DNA of 64,000 nt from Chthoniobacter flavus (GTDB lineage: Bacteria; Verrucomicrobiota; Verrucomicrobiia; Chthoniobacterales; Terrimicrobiaceae): assembly GCA_945860745.1 (NCBI GenBank), contig CAMASH010000009.1, forward strand, positions 1 to 64,000. The letters run 5' to 3'. Position numbers and translations under genes: made by a program. The notes beneath the pieces were generated by a model. It was given only the letters and a program-made list of their open reading frames with translations. It did no database searches and was not told the DNA's origin. This document shows, in pieces, positions 63,290-64,000 of the stretch (positions within the stretch are counted from its first letter, which is position 1; each line of letters opens with the position of its first letter).

Positions 63290-64000
63290 TCAATACGACT
63301 TCGCCCAAATGACCCGCTGCCGGCTGGGTTCGCCGGTGAAGAGGCACGTCCCGGCCTCCGGCGCATCCTCGAAGGGAATGCAGCGGATGGTGACCTTGAG
63401 GTCCTCTTTGATTTGCTCCTCGACCTTCGCGCTGCCGTTCCAATGGGCCAAAGCAAATCCCCCGTGGATTTCCGGCTTGTCCGCGTTTTCCGGAGTGAAA
63501 AACGCATAAAATTCCTCGCGGGTTTCCATGACCTTCGTCTGGCTGTCGCGAAACGCGGTGGCCCGGGCCAGCAGGGTGGCCTGAATGTCGTCGAGGATGG
63601 CGCAGACCTGTCCGGGGAGATCGGCAGCGGGCACGAAAGCTTTTTCCTTGGGCGGCTTGTCGCGACGGGCCACGGCCACCGTGCCCTGTTCGAGATCGCG
63701 CGGTCCGATCTCAATACGCAAAGGAATGCCTTTTTTGATCCACTCCCAACTCTTGACCCCGCCGCCCAGATCGCGGGCATCGATCTCGACCTGGATGAGG
63801 TCGCCGTGAAAACGGATTTCCCGCAGTGCGGCCGCGAGTTTTTCCGTGGCCTCAAGCACGGCGGCCTTGGAGTCCTCTTTCGGCGTGATGGGAATGATGA
63901 CGGCGTGAGCCGGCGCGATGCGCGGCGGCAGGATGAGTCCATCATCATCGCCATGGGCCATGATCAGGGTGCCGATGAGCCGCGTGCTCACGCCCCAGCT
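63290..64000 (-). CDS. proS: Prolyl-tRNA synthetase, archaeal/eukaryotic type, partial
   Basis: The C-terminal ~237 codons are present; the frame is open to the window edge, where it reads SWG and then VSTRLIGTLIMAHGDDDGLI. PPRIAPAHAVIIPITP begins the anticodon-binding domain, followed by RDLGGGVKSWEWIKKGIPLR then IEIGPRDLEQGTVAVARRD. The C-terminal part has KVEEQIKEDLKVTIRCIPF and a shortened zinc-domain region with TCLFTGEPSRQRVIWAKSY at the end. This matches the type 3 (archaeal/eukaryotic) ProS, which lacks the bacterial editing insertion. It charges tRNA-Pro. Confidence 0.93.
   Translation of the reverse strand, partial: SWGVSTRLIGTLIMAHGDDDGLILPPRIAPAHAVIIPITPKEDSKAAVLEATEKLAAALREIRFHGDLIQVEIDARDLGGGVKSWEWIKKGIPLRIEIGPRDLEQGTVAVARRDKPPKEKAFVPAADLPGQVCAILDDIQATLLARATAFRDSQTKVMETREEFYAFFTPENADKPEIHGGFALAHWNGSAKVEEQIKEDLKVTIRCIPFEDAPEAGTCLFTGEPSRQRVIWAKSY

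Overview
The window is a high-GC bacterial chromosome segment that most resembles the Verrucomicrobia branch of the PVC group. The clues are a PEP-CTERM anchored secreted protein, a giant lipid-type polyketide synthase, an archaeal/eukaryotic-type prolyl-tRNA synthetase, a TPR protein resembling the RMDN family, and an unusual gene order in the ribosomal cluster. The assignment comes from reading sequences and is not a database result.

Positions 1-2632 hold the end of an integrated element: a RecA-like ATPase cut by the window edge, a dense GGGCAA repeat array with a long hairpin, a PriCT-2 primase-type protein, a tiny Zn-ribbon protein and a terminase-small-subunit-like protein. The last three are coupled by ATGA overlaps. 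The element stops at the 3' end of tRNA-Arg(UCU), followed by tRNA-Ala(GGC). From 23.3 kb back to 2.96 kb, ten minus-strand genes form one directional block: methyltransferase-like protein, tandem-patatin phospholipase, alpha/beta-hydrolase lipoprotein, RMDN-like TPR protein, a 7.7-kb reducing and methylating PKS with no thioesterase, a free-standing condensation-domain protein, a membrane desaturase, a LolD/MacB-type ABC ATPase and permease, and a LolA-like periplasmic protein. I read this as a pathway that makes, releases, desaturates and exports a branched polyketide lipid.

From 24.3 to 35 kb lies the second half of the S10-spc-alpha ribosomal cluster. It starts abruptly at rpsC behind a possible attenuator leader and runs through secY-adk-map-infA-rpmJ to rpsD. 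rpsN, rpmD, rpoA and rplQ are missing, and S11 has an Ala/Pro/Lys-rich N-terminal extension of about 125 residues. recA follows with its own promoter. The stretch 36-46 kb is plastic: a tyrosine phosphatase, a nucleoside hydrolase without its N-terminal catalytic motif, an FMN alpha-hydroxy-acid oxidase, an intact IS4-family insertion sequence, aroE, half of an MFS transporter, a GCS2-type ligase, and IS110 and NlpC/P60 wreckage.

From 46 to 58.6 kb come mnmG, a second LolD-like ATPase, a frameshifted L,D-transpeptidase, and a phosphate block. That block is pstSCAB-phoU behind a good PHO-box match, with a divergent thioredoxin-type arsenate reductase and ppk2, then lpd. The right end (58.7-64 kb) is rich in repeats: a decayed VOC dioxygenase, two near-identical 100-bp inverted repeats around a DUF255 thioredoxin-fold protein, a 180-bp nested inverted-repeat element, a run of palindromes, a PEP-CTERM/SUMF1 protein, and the 3' part of proS.
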